A stretch of 64,000 bases of DNA from Symbiodinium microadriaticum (Eukaryota; Sar; Dinophyceae; Suessiales; Symbiodiniaceae), in the NCBI GenBank assembly GCA_001939145.1, contig LSRX01000306.1:349339-413338 (forward strand), written 5' to 3'. The notes beneath the pieces were generated by a model. That model saw only the letters and a list, made by a program, of their open reading frames with translations, was not told where the DNA came from and made no database searches. Made by a program: the position numbers and the translations under genes. This document shows, piece after piece, positions 10,040 to 19,694 of this stretch. The stretch's first letter is position 1. Every line of letters starts with the position of its first letter.

Positions 10040-11135
10040 TCGGACGGTATCAGCAGCACCGCATGAGCAGCAGCATGAACGACAAGTGCAGCAATTCACA
10101 GCCACTCGACCGCGACGACGACGACGACGACGACGACCCTGCTTGAAAACAAGAACCAATGAATGGCTCCTTAGTCACCTGAGGCTCAATGAGCATCGCA
10201 GCTTGCCTCGGCAGAGGCACGGCTGTTCCTTCCCGATGCTTCCCCGTGAAGGGTTTCGGGTTACGAGGTTTAGAGCGGTTTAGAGCGGTTTAGGTAGCTT
10301 GTCAGCACTGCAAGCAGCGCTGACGCGGCAGCACACTACGTGCTGCTCAGTCCTGGGTTTTGGAGCTCTGGACGGCGTGCAGCTCAAGCAGGTGCAGGCT
10401 TGGATCATGTTGGCTTATTCCTGCTATGCCGTTTTTTGACCTGAGCTACACAGCTTCTTTCCCTGCATGGCGAGATTTAGGGCAAGAGCTGCACGCTCTA
10501 AGAGGTAGCCCAGTGCCACCATGCCGGAAGCAGTGGTGCCGGAGTTGAGGCGTGAAGCTGCGCCAAGCGCCCGGGCAGGGAAAACACGACAGTACCTCAC
10601 GAACTGAGCCTCGAGTCCGACAAACAAAAACCATGCGCCGCGGCTTTGCTGCATGGACTGCCAGTCAGTCAGACTTGCTGTGGATCAATCTTCAAATCGA
10701 CGATTGTGTCTCCCTGCCTTGGCTGATGATTTATTGTTTGTATAGTCTCTTTTAAATAGCACCGCTTCCTCCGACAAGGGCGGACGTGAAGCTAGGTCTT
10801 TAAAGCACATGTGCAAATGCACAGTAAAATGAGAGCATCGGAGTTGGCCAGAAGCTTCTGCGTTCGTTGAGAAGGCTTGCGCAGAATTTTGACCTCGTGA
10901 AGGCTCAAGGTCATGGGGTACAGCGCAAAGAGAGATGTGGAAGTGTGAGGGTTGAGAGCGGTGCGAAGACGATCGAACAGCGCACGGTGGAGCACTTGTA
11001 TGGACATCCAAGTTTATAGAGATTCGCATGGGATGCTCGGCGTCCTGGCGAGATGAAAAAAGTCTTCGGCGCCTTGGCGCTGTGCAGCGTCTTCCTCTTC
11101 TTCCGTAGAGACTTCTGGCCGGGAGCCGAGCTCCT
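10040..11135. other. No supported gene
   Basis: Contains a GAC/CGA triplet run (about 10110-10136), TTTAGAGCGG direct repeats at about 10268-10290, and only short unconvincing frames. Confidence 0.3.
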
Positions 11136-11141
11136 TGTGTG

Positions 11142-11244
11142 TGTATAATACATATATATATAAAATAAAAACAAGAAGAAAAAATAAATACATAAATAAA
11201 AAAATAAATATAAATATAGATAGATAGATAGATAGATAGATAGG

Positions 11245-11278
<34 letters not shown>

Positions 11279-11295
11279 TAGATATATAGATATGT
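11142..11295. repeat. AT-rich tract followed by a (TAGA)n microsatellite
   Basis: ATATAT/AAATAA simple sequence to about 11214, then a near-perfect TAGA array with one TAGG unit to about 11290. The Leu/Tyr/Ile ORFs on the minus strand are simple-sequence artefacts. Confidence 0.85.
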
Positions 11296-11307
11296 AGTGT
11301 CGTCGTT

Positions 11308-11795
11308 TTGAGTCGCTTCCTCTGTCTCAGGTCGGGCGCTGTTGAGGCGGACGTGGCCCCAGCCAAGGTGGCCTCCGCGAAGCTTTCGGAGACGCTGAAG
11401 GTGGAGGAGCAGAAAAGGCCCAGCTGGGCCAAAGAATGGGCCCCGTGGTTTCTGCAAAGTGGCAGCATCCAAGGCGGAAATACGCATTTCTCCACACGTC
11501 CAAGACCTCCAGAAGATCCTTTTGCGAAGCGGCCGCCCTCCTGCAAGATTTCGGTTCTTAAGCCCGACAGGGGAACGACGTCCCTCCACTGTCCGACCAT
11601 GTGGTCTCCGAGATAAATGTTCGAGTATGCAGTATGCATTCCATGGTTTTGACTTTGACTGTGGTCGACCTCTGCGTCATGCTAAGCCCGGCTGAACACT
11701 CGTCGGACCCATCGTTTATGCGGCGACTTCACGAAATCCCCTGGTTGAAGCTCTTGGAACGCAGTGTTGCCAGAGTCCAGAGATTGCGTTGTTGA
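11308..11795 (+). CDS. Possible 5' exons upstream of the GH16 gene
   Basis: Two coding-like stretches. The first follows an acceptor-like TGTCTCAG at 11323-11330 and encodes an Ala/Lys/Glu-rich segment ([19 protein letters not shown]) that turns Trp-rich ([13 protein letters not shown]). The second, about 11690-11795, encodes [20 protein letters not shown] and ends at TGA. They lie directly 5' of the GH16 exons on the same strand, so they may encode an N-terminal extension of that enzyme. They do not match the GH16 domain itself and may belong to another gene. Splice joins were not resolved. Confidence 0.3.
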
Positions 11796-11814
11796 GAGTA
11801 TGTATATCGCATGT

Positions 11815-11821
11815 ACATATA

Positions 11822-11857
<36 letters not shown>

Positions 11858-11945
11858 TGTATGTATGTATGTATGTATGTGATATATACATATATATATA
11901 TATACATGTATATACATATGTATATATATATACATATATATAGTG
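11815..11945. repeat. TA and (TATG)n microsatellites
   Basis: A TA run at about 11819-11830, a TATG array at about 11830-11878, then TATACA/TATATA sequence to 11942. It lies between the possible 5' exons and the GH16 exons, so probably in an intron or intergenic spacer. Confidence 0.85.
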
Positions 11946-12050
11946 ATGTGTGACTTTTTGCTTGGGGCAGTCCACACCTATCAAGAGCACTCCCCCCTCT
12001 TCATGTCCTGTTTTTGGATTCTGGACTACTGAGCTCAGGAGGGCTGGGAT

Positions 12051-14095
12051 TTGGAGTGGTCGGACGAATTCAGTGGCGATAGCTTGAACTTGCCGCCGAG
12101 ACGCAGCCAGAGCAAAGACTTGCAAGGACCTTGCCAGAATCAGAATCACGGCTGGCGGTGTCTAAGGACGTCCTGGGAGCTTGTCTCCAGTCGCTGGCCT
12201 GCACGCAGCTTGCAAACTGCAAGCACCTCAGCCGCTCAGCTGTGAAGGCAAAGGCGGCTATGATAACATCGATCTGCCGGTTGGAGGCCGCCGGGCCTTT
12301 CCTTTCTCAATGCAGACCGAAGGAATCTGAAGGAAACCGCACTTTTCAGTATACAGCTGTGAAAAAACCCATGCAAGGCCTGAATGTCACAGCTTGCCGC
12401 TGCGCTGCATGCCGCCGGGAGAATGCCGTGGTGGAGGATGGCAAGCTTCGAATCATTTCCGAGCGGGACCCGGAGGACAACACCAGGCGCAAGCTTTTTT
12501 TGCAGAGGTGCGAAGAAGTGTTTTCTCAGCACGAACGGAAGCAGACTTGTTGATCGGAAACGCCCGCAGTCGACGAACTGAAGCAACGAAGCAGCGATGG
12601 AGTAGCCTTGCCCCAAGCTGCATCGAGTCCGGGCCCCATCGAAGGTATTACTCGGCTGCTCTTTCCACAAAGGCCGGGGAAGTTTGGAAAGGCCTTGAGG
12701 ATGGTTTCCACAACGTGTCGTCAGGGCCGCCTGTCCTGGACGACCGACAACGGGCCCTTTCGTGTCTGTATCCGCGCCAAGCTACCGCTCAATACCCGAG
12801 GCAGATGGAAGGGTTTTTGGGTCTGCGAGAGAGTGTGCACTGGTATAAAAGCACCCGAGAGGTGTTTGGCCGGCGCACTGGATGCTTCCTGAGAACGGCC
12901 TCTCTGCCACGTCCTCAAGTTTGTGAAAGCTCACGCGGTGACCCAGTGCTGCAAGATTCTGGCTTTGCTGAAACGGAGGACAAATGTCTCGATGAAGGCG
13001 AGATGGACATCCTGGAGATGGTAAGTGGTGACGGCAAGGCCGAGCGGCAGCGACCTTCAGAGAGAGAGAGAGAGGGAGAGCAGCGAGAGCGCGGAGAGAA
13101 ATCCGGACCATATTCTGACTCGCACTAAACAGTATACTGACGAGAAATGCCTCCTCAAAACTTGCAAGTCGGTACCAATCTTCTTCTGAGGCGTACCATG
13201 CGTACCACTGGATGTCCAGCTGGCCTGGAAGCCATTGCGCCGATTTCGAGACCTTCCATCGCTCGGTCTCCTCAAGCATGATCGTGCGGGAGTACAGCAC
13301 CGAGTTCCATGAGTATGCCGTTGAAAGGCGGGCCTTGTTCTGGTGACGGGTCCTTGACCGTCTTTGTGTCTTCTCAGCTTAGGACCCCCGATGGAATCCG
13401 ATATGCCATCGACGGCGTGCCGACTGGAATCTCCCTCGGATATTTCACTTTCTGAATGTTTTGATGCACGCCAAAAGCATTGTGTCATCAACGGGCCAGG
13501 AAGTTATCGGGCTGTGGAGCGCGGCTTTACGCTCTCGTCTGCGCCGTGGTTCCTCATCCTGAACACAGCGACGCTTGGAAGTTCAGGTTGATGTTAAAGT
13601 CGGCTGTTCAGTATCTTGAACATCCAGGCGTGTCGCAATCAGTCTGCCCCAGAGGTCAGCCCGGGGAGTCGAGCAGGTCAGGCCAGCGGCCAGCCTGAAT
13701 CCCGCAGACTTCCCAAAAACAGGGCAGAGGAACAAACAAACCTCTGTAATCCTTCACCATAACTCCTCACGTGCTGTCGTCACGGCAACCAGATGCAGTC
13801 TTTCTACGCCTGCAGCCCTGGGCAAGCATCCACACGGTGACCGCAGTGGCCATTTTGCAGATCGGAGGCTTGTCTGCTCCAAGCACAGTGCCGTCCTGTC
13901 AAGGATTGGAGGTGGATGGCCGGGGTATCCGGCGCCTGAGGTGACCTCTATGCCCGCTCTGAGCTTACGACTTTTCACGCTGCGCGATTGCAGCCGTAGC
14001 TTATTGCTTGTGGCTGCGCAACCTTTCTCCCAAGCCCGACAGCCGAGGTGGAGCACGTGATCGACTGGGTCCGTGTTGTGCGGCGACGTAGCTGA
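12051..14095 (+). CDS. Glycoside hydrolase family 16 (beta-1,3-glucanase/laminarinase-like), multi-exon
   Basis: Read across introns, the plus strand shows GH16 landmarks in order: LEWSDEFSGDSLNL (12051), GNRTFQYTA (to 12358), NAVVEDGKLRII (from 12422), YYSAALSTK (to 12672), GRLSWTTDNGPFRVCIRAKL (12725-12800), VWPAHWMLP (12862-12890), the active-site segment LDEGEMDILEM (12979-13020), AYHAYHW to FHEYAVER (13191-13327), TPDGIRYAIDG (from 13383), APWFLILNTAT (about 13540-13575) and the terminal strand IDWVRVVRR ending TGA at 14093-14095. The E-x-D-x-x-E catalytic pair falls at 13000-13002 (nucleophile) and 13015-13017 (acid/base). These enzymes hydrolyse beta-1,3 or mixed-linkage glucans, outside the cell or on storage glucan. 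Joins 12673-12724, 12801-12861, 12891-12978, 13021-13190 and 13328-13382 all keep frame. The start codon, and the exons between 12095 and 12314 and between 13420 and 14015, are unresolved. Confidence 0.75.
12673..12724 (+). other. GC-AG intron in the GH16 gene (52 bp)
   Basis: Removing 12673-12724 joins LSTK to GRLSW in frame, matching the usual GH16 order. The donor is GC (AAG|GCCGGG) and the acceptor TCAG|GGCC. The neighbouring introns 12801-12861 (GC), 12891-12978 (GA) and 13328-13382 (GC) also lack GT donors, while 12359-12421 and 13021-13190 begin with GT. Confidence 0.65.
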
Positions 14096-14525
14096 GAGCT
14101 CTAGAGGAGCCAGTTTCACCTCAAGCCGAAGGTCACAAAGGACGTAGGGACGACACAAGCTTGTCTTCAGCCGCGGTTGCAGCAAAGGCCACGTTGGCCA
14201 ATCCTAGGGTTGCAGATCCTGTGCAGTCGCTTAGGTCTGCACAAGCCTCCAAGACCTGCCCAGACGCGCTCTAGCCTATGCAGCTGGGGTGCTGTTGCGT
14301 CTGGAGCTTTGCGAGCTGCAGATCTGGCCGTTGCTGAACGTAAAGGTATTCTTTCCAAGCTGACAGGGTGTGGGTGGGTGGTCAGTGGTTAAACTCGCCG
14401 ACTCTTGGTTGGGTTGAAAGAGACGGCTTGTTACTTGGTCTTCCTCCATGCTTGCAGTTGCCTGCCTGGGCTTGCGATACAGGAGCCTTCATTTCTTTTC
14501 GCAGTGTTAGACCGCCGCCCAGCGT

Positions 14526-15238
14526 TTGGGCTCAAAGCACACATCAATTTCTACGGCACTCGAAGACACAACGGCTGCGATGTCCAGCTCCGTGCCAGCG
14601 GGCTTTCTGTTCGACTGGAAGAACAGTCTGGCCTCAGCCACCCGTCAGCACATTTTTGCGGGTGGTGGCCGTGTTTTGCATATTGCACATGGACGTGAGC
14701 ACGCGAACAAGGTGAAGAACACCTTTATTCATGTGGACGATGGCGAGCTTGCGTCTCGCCTTGAACAACCTCCCAGAGTGGTGAAAATGCAATTCACCTG
14801 AGCACAGACAGCCTTGGAAGGAATGGTGGGATCCCACCTGCCGACTCCGACGCACCACAAGCTGCCCAGGTCGCCTCCAGGCGACATGCAATCCTTCGCG
14901 ACTGTGCGGAGCAGACATGGCAAGGAGTAGTCGATTGGCACGTACCTGTAGCAGTAGTCGTAGTGGTGGTAGTGGCGGTGGCGGTGGAGGAAGGCATAGC
15001 CTTGCACTGCCTGCTGCAACAGGCGTGAAACTTGACACAGGTATATGAGCAGGCCCATATCGTCGTGGAGGCCCAGCAGGAGAGTCCAAAAGCTCCCAGG
15101 CTCGAGCCTGTGCCAGCCTCGGGCGTTTCATCTCCTGGAACTTCAAGTTCACTGTCGAAGTACCCATCTGATGCATGGGTTCCCCTTTCAGCACCAGGTG
15201 CTGCTTCTGAAGACTGGCTTGTGGGAAGACTCCACTGA
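14526..15238 (+). CDS. 5' exons of a dinoflagellate CCCH zinc-finger protein (VKNTFI-motif part)
   Basis: An ATG at 14580 opens a protein-like stretch (MSSSVPAGFLFDWKNS at its start) to TGA 14799-14801, including KVKNTFIHVDDGE and RLEQPPRVVKMQFT. A VKNTFI-type motif ahead of a CCCH finger is a combination I recall as frequent in Symbiodiniaceae. A second coding-like stretch, 15032-15238, is Ser/Pro-rich (PVPASGVSSPGTSSSLSKYP), as linkers in these proteins are. The downstream zinc finger at 15533-15760 is probably the same gene. An AGCAGG-type acceptor and donors exist between the stretches, but the exact joins are unresolved. The likely role, by analogy with CCCH proteins, is RNA binding; this is inference. 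Confidence 0.45.
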
Positions 15239-15532
15239 TGTGGAGGCCTGTACGGCCGGGGCACATTTTTAAACTCTCAACCAGCACCGGGGGTTCCGGC
15301 ACTCAGGGCTCCGGGGTTTCTGCTTCCCGGCCAGGAAAGATCGGCATCAAAGGCCAAGAGCTCAGAGCCGCATACTACGGGTAGTTGCGAGGTCGTTTTG
15401 GGGGAGCCCCAGCCAGGAACACTCAATTGAGCCCCAATCTCCCCCGAGGACTCCACGCCCATCGACGAATCTTCGATGTTGAAGCGGAACCTGCTCTTGC
15501 ACCAGCTCGGTGAAGGGCCTATTTGCTTCAGA

Positions 15533-15760
15533 GCAGTGCTACAGCAGTGACGGTGCCAAATTCAACGCATACAAGACCTATAGGCAACTGCAAGCCATGC
15601 TCCTACTACTACTTCAAGGAGGACCTTCAGTTTCCGCCTTCAGCTGCCTTAGCTAAGTTTTCCCAGCGAGCATCGGCAGGATGGTTGTCGAAATGGCGAT
15701 AGCTGTGAGTTCTGCCACTTCTGCTCTCCAGCAGCCGTGAAAGAGAGCCCCTCGGCATGA
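15533..15760 (+). CDS. CCCH zinc-finger exons of a dinoflagellate RNA-binding-type protein
   Basis: One exon encodes RPIGNCKPCSYYYFKE up to 15621. Removing a 58-bp GA-AG intron (15622-15679) continues in frame as DGCRNGDSCEFCHFC and runs to TGA at 15758-15760. The joined sequence has a C-x9-C-x5-C-x3-H finger: Cys of CKPC, Cys of DGC, Cys of DSC, His of FCH. The NGxxCxxCHxC layout is the one I know from the large dinoflagellate CCCH family. Such fingers bind single-stranded RNA; the target is unknown. Upstream, SPEDSTPIDESSMLKRNLLL (about 15440-15500) is also coding-like and probably part of the linker. The gene ends just before an AT-rich tract. Confidence 0.65.
15622..15679 (+). other. GA-AG intron inside the CCCH zinc finger (58 bp)
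   Basis: The exon ends AAGGAG at 15621, the intron starts GACCTT and ends CGGCAG, and the next exon starts GATGGT. The join is phase 0 and is the only nearby one that completes the CCCH spacing. The inserted bases shift frame and lead to a stop if retained. Confidence 0.65.
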
Positions 15761-15774
15761 ACACGGATCTCGAT

Positions 15775-15960
15775 ATGATATATTATAATATACTATAATA
15801 TAGTATAATATAATATAGTATAAAGTAATATGATATAGTATGATATAATATATTATAGTATAAAATAATATAACATAGTATAATTTTATAGAATAGAATG
15901 GAGTATAACATAAAGTAATAGAATACAATAGAATAGAATAGACAAGAATATAATATAGTA
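15775..15960. repeat. AT-rich tract of TATAATATAG-type units
   Basis: About 185 bp of imperfect TATAATATAG/ATAGAATAGA units directly 3' of the CCCH gene. Similar to the AT-rich intron at 54067-54339. Confidence 0.8.
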
Positions 15961-16920
15961 GTGTTCTGGCTTCAAGTCCTTCGGCAACATGCCTTTTGGT
16001 TCCCCCTCATTGCCCCCCCCTCCCCCGGCTGTGGCAATCGGCAAGGCAAGCGACGTTTTAAGCGTGATGCGCGCCGAGAGATGCTTGGTTTGCAAGCCGC
16101 TTCTTCTCTACAGTAGATGCCTGAAAGGTGTCGGTGCAGCTATTTGGGAGATCTGGCGCCCACTTTACAGACTGACTGCTATGGCTATGACTGGTCCACA
16201 TCCTTCAGCTTTGTTTTTGATCCAAACTGCAACAACTCCATGTAACATCGTCGAATCGTATTCAGCAGTCGCCATGTGGAGAGTCGGCGAAATCACCTGC
16301 TCCTGCCCTCGTTGCTTCTCCGTGCCGCGCTCCTGCTCGTACTACTCCTCCGGCTACTAGTGCTACCGCCCTGCAAGATGACACGTCATCTTGGTAATCT
16401 TGGTAGTTTTGGTAATCTTGCTTTTCTAGTGTTTTTGTTTTCAGAGGGGGGAGGGGTCATTCGGGCAATTTGAAACGCTTCGTGTCGTCCGCCTCCGCCC
16501 GGCTGTACTTGAAGCAGGTGCATTGTTTCGGAAAGCAACGGGTAGGTCACACAGGTGAGGTCTTGAGTGGATCAGCGCATTTGCTTCAGAATGTTTTTAG
16601 TTTCAGTGCTTGTTTCCATGCCGCGGCTCCGAGCACGCGAAAGGTGGCACATTCCCACCATTGTCCCATAGACGTTGCTACAATAGTCGTCTCACATGTC
16701 TCACTGGTCTCGTATATGTTTGGAGGGGAAGCAAGCTTTGCAACGTAGTACAAGACACAGCCCCCATACTCCCAAACTTTTGCATCAGCTCCTGTCTTGA
16801 GGGGGGTCAGTAGGTTTAAGTGCAGGGTCACTAATGGTCACTGGGAGGTGATTGAGAGGCCACTTGCACCACTTGCTGACCAAGAACACCAAGATTACTA
16901 TCTCCAGATCCCAAAATCTC
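15961..16920. other. No supported gene
   Basis: Contains short hydrophobic frames on the plus strand (for example around 16290-16360 and 16400-16470) without start, domain or splice support. Confidence 0.3.
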
Positions 16921-16924
16921 GCGA

Positions 16925-17015
16925 GGGTAGGGAAGGGTAGGTTTAGGGCGTGCCCGGCGCGTCGGTTTAGGGTTTAGTGGTTTGATTTAGGGGCTCAGGG
17001 TCTTGGGGTTTAAGG
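16925..17015. repeat. Degenerate TTTAGGG array with the GC-rich block
   Basis: GGTTTAGGG words enclose GCCCGGCGCGTCGGTTTAGG (16953-16972), the same GC-rich block that punctuates the array at 17.96-18.46 kb. Confidence 0.6.
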
Positions 17016-17016
17016 T

Positions 17017-17028
17017 TTTTGGCTCAAG
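17017..17028 (+). other. Relic of the dinoflagellate spliced leader
   Basis: TTTTGGCTCAAG equals the last 12 bases of the conserved 22-nt dinoflagellate spliced leader, as I know it. It lies 61 bp before the ATG of an intronless ORF on the same strand. Genomic relics of the leader upstream of a gene are a recognised sign that an mRNA was reverse-transcribed and re-inserted. A 12-base match could still arise by chance about once in a hundred windows this size. Confidence 0.5.
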
Positions 17029-17089
17029 CTCATGTGGCTACGAGGTCCAAAAGGACATGCTCAATTAGGTGCTCACTCACCCCGCTGAC

Positions 17090-17695
17090 ATGGAAGCGAA
17101 ACTTATTTCCGCAGTTGGGTTTGCTTTGAGAAGTGCAAAGAGATGTGCTGCGTCAGAAGCGCATGCTCATCTGCAAAAGGCGATGTATTCACTTGTCAAG
17201 AAAAGCCAGCTGCTGTACGTGTCTCCTCCCAAAGTGATTAGGCTGTCGGAGCTTCTTCAACAATGCCATTCTGTCGCTCTGCCTGACGTAATTGATGCCC
17301 AATCACAGACTGAAACGGAGATGATCACCCGACGCCAATGTGAAGTCATGGTGCAAGGATTTCAGGATCGGTTTGTGGAGCTCACTCACCACGTTCAGGA
17401 TCTGAGAGCTCGGCTGTCACGGCTGGAGAGTGAATCTCCTGATGTCCAAACCTTTACTTCTTCAGAGGCTGGTTTGAGATCCACCTGGCGTGATGAGGTG
17501 TTGCATGATGGGTGCTCCGCTGTCTCCAAGGAGGTTTCCGAGCTCACTCACCATACTACCGCTAATTCTCACGCTTGTCCTAGATCTCGACAGTCGACTT
17601 GGAGTCTTCGCCAACAGCACCAGGATACAAGGCTGGCCTTGAAGCAGAGACGACATGAGGAGAGACAAGCAAGGATGGGCCAAGAGCCGGGATAG
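17090..17695 (+). CDS. Hypothetical coiled-coil protein, 201 aa, intronless, probably retroposed
   Basis: The first ATG is at 17090 and the stop TAG at 17693-17695. The frame is open and protein-like throughout: an amphipathic N-terminal half (KLISAVGFALRSAKRCAA, RLSELLQQCHSVALPDVI) and a central heptad-like coiled coil at about residues 85-120 (FVELTHHVQDLRARLSRLE). The C-terminus is rich in Gln and Arg (HQDTRLALKQRRHEERQ). No enzyme motif. The lack of introns, unlike the GH16 and CCCH genes nearby, and the spliced-leader relic upstream point to insertion of a processed mRNA copy. Telomere-like repeats lie on both sides. Whether it is expressed cannot be told. Confidence 0.5.
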   Translation: MEAKLISAVGFALRSAKRCAASEAHAHLQKAMYSLVKKSQLLYVSPPKVIRLSELLQQCHSVALPDVIDAQSQTETEMITRRQCEVMVQGFQDRFVELTHHVQDLRARLSRLESESPDVQTFTSSEAGLRSTWRDEVLHDGCSAVSKEVSELTHHTTANSHACPRSRQSTWSLRQQHQDTRLALKQRRHEERQARMGQEPG

Positions 17696-17929
17696 AAGGA
17701 CACAGGATCGCTTCGACATCCACAGTTCGTCGTTGCAAAGTCTTGGGTTACAGCTTTTTTCAAATTAGACCTGCGAGATAGCTCCCGATACTGGGCTTTT
17801 GCGCACGAGTTCGCCTCGTCGCTTAAAGTGGTGGGTGGTCGGTATCGGTTGTTGCAAGTCTTTCCTTGTAGAGTCGCTGCAGACCGGATGCAAAAAGGTT
17901 TTAGGAGAGAGGGCTTGAGTACCCGGCAG

Positions 17930-18560
17930 TTACAATAGGCCTGGATGCAAAAGGGCTTAGGGCTGCGTGCGCCCGGCGCATGCATCGGTTCAGGGTTTGT
18001 AGGGCAGGGGTTTAGGAGTTTAGGGATTAGGGTTCAGGGTAGATGGGCCAGATAACCCGGTGTTGCCTGGGCGCAAAAGGGTTTCGGGTTACGGGCACAT
18101 GGCGCGGCTGGATCGGTTCTGGCTTTTTAGGGTTCAAGGGGTTTAGGGGTTTGGGTTGGGTTTCGGGATTCGGGTTTGGGTACTGGGTTGAGGGGTGCGC
18201 CCCGGCACGCTCATCGGTTTAGGATGGTTTAGGGGTTTGGACCTAGGGCTCAGGGCTTGTAGAAGGGGTTTAGGGCGGCAGGCTCGAAGGGTTTAGGGTT
18301 CTAGGGCATGCTAGCACAAGGGTTTAGGATTATATGTGCCCGGGGCGCGCGCGTCGGTTCTGGGTTTATAGGTTTACGGGGTTTAGGGTTTAAGGGTTTC
18401 AGGGATTCGGGTTTGGGTTTGGGTGCTTGGGGGCGCGCCCGGTGCGTGCATCGGTTTAGGAGCTTGGGATTCAGGGTTGAGGGCTCGGGGTTTTAGGGTG
18501 TCAAAGGGTTCAGGGTACCCAATCTGCATCGGTTTAGGGGTTTGGGTTTAGGGTCCAGGG
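17930..18560. repeat. Telomere-like array with a recurring GC-rich block
   Basis: GGGTTTAGGG-type sequence is interrupted at 17963-17993, 18091-18120, 18195-18225, 18331-18360 and 18430-18460 by diverged copies of one block: an A-rich lead (GCACAAGGG/GCAAAAGGG), then GTGCGCCCGGCGCGTGCATCGGTTTAGG-like sequence split over about 28 bases. Spacing is irregular, about 96-140 bp. This is a higher-order repeat rather than a plain telomere array. Confidence 0.65.
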
Positions 18561-18574
18561 CTAAGGGCCCGTGG

Positions 18575-19110
18575 GCCCGTTGGTCATGGGCAGAGCGAGG
18601 GATGCGCAGGCAAGAATAGTTGCAAGCCGGGGACACGTTGAGTTGTCTATTCTTGTTCGTTACAAAGTCCCACGTCCATGCTCGGGATGTTGACATTGCT
18701 ACCGGAAGGTTGGAAAGCGCGAGGGTTGGATCCCTTGTCAAGTCACTTGTACAGGGTACTGGACATGCATGCTGGAGTTCCTTGTGAGTTTGCCTGGTGC
18801 TTTTCCACTCTTCCAGTCCGACATCACCATTGGCACTCCTTCTAGTCCGAAATCCCCTTCGCATGCCACTGTTCTCGTCCGAAATCCCGATTTGCAGTCT
18901 TTGTAATTCTGCGTTCCTGTGGCTCCTGCAGTCGATGTACAGAGGCACCCCAGGACCAAAATACCAGTCAATGGTGTGACCCCATGGATCCTCGACTGAC
19001 CTGAATCGAACACTCGTGGGTTGTTATGTGTACGGGGACCCCGCGTCCGTAACGCCAGCCAGTGGTGTGACCCCATGGATCCTCGACTAAAATGAATCGA
19101 GCACTCGACT
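18575..19110. repeat. Diverged 91-bp tandem repeat and short flanking repeats
   Basis: The stretch beginning CCAGTCAATGGTGTGACCCC at 18964 recurs at 19055 (CCAGCCAGTGGTGTGACCCC), with GGATCCTCGACT and GAATCGARCACTCG in both, a period of 91 bp. Upstream (18820-18890) the words AGTCCGACATC, AGTCCGAAATCCCC and CGTCCGAAATCCCG repeat. Overlapping short ORFs follow from this and are not supported as genes. Confidence 0.6.
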
Positions 19111-19690
19111 GCTTACGCCTCCCCATGCTTCTGTACATAGGCGTGTTTGTGTTGGCTCAAACCCTCCCTCCCAACCCGCCCGCCGCCCCGGTTTCTAGGG
19201 TTTTGGTCTGCGTTTCATTTTGGCCGCTCCTCGCCCCACCAACATGACCAAGATTACGGTCGGTCATTTTGCCCGGCGTGACGGTTCCAGTTTCCCGGCA
19301 CTCTGTACTAGCACAACTCGCGCTTCAAGTGCACCCCAGTCCCTAGCATCTTGAGCTGGTCTCAGTAGCTGATGAAATCCACTCACAGCTCCGGTTGTGT
19401 GATGGTTGTTGCGTGTTTTGTTGGTGGGTCTTTAAGGGTTTCTTTGCAATCTTTTTGGTTCTGATGCGGTAGGAGCTCTCAAATAACAGACATGAGAGTC
19501 CATATTTTTTTGAAGACATCGGCGTCTGATAAAATTTGACGCCGGTTATATAGGTAGCAAGTCGTTTCCCTCCTTGCATGCAGTAAGCTTGACGATGTGA
19601 TCAAGGTTTCCCGCTCGGGGTCCGGTCCATGTGTTAGTTTTGCCTGTTCTTTTGCTTGTTTTGCCTTTTGTGTAGTTGCCGACTCGTTAC
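19111..19690. other. No supported gene
   Basis: Short frames only. No recognised motif. Confidence 0.3.
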
Positions 19691-19694
19691 AGCT

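Noticed and set aside
12236-13491. Minus-strand ORFs of 144-172 codons
   Set aside because: Antisense shadows of the GH16 exons.
14634-15302. 222-codon minus-strand ORF
   Set aside because: Antisense to the CCCH-gene exons, which carry recognisable motifs on the plus strand.
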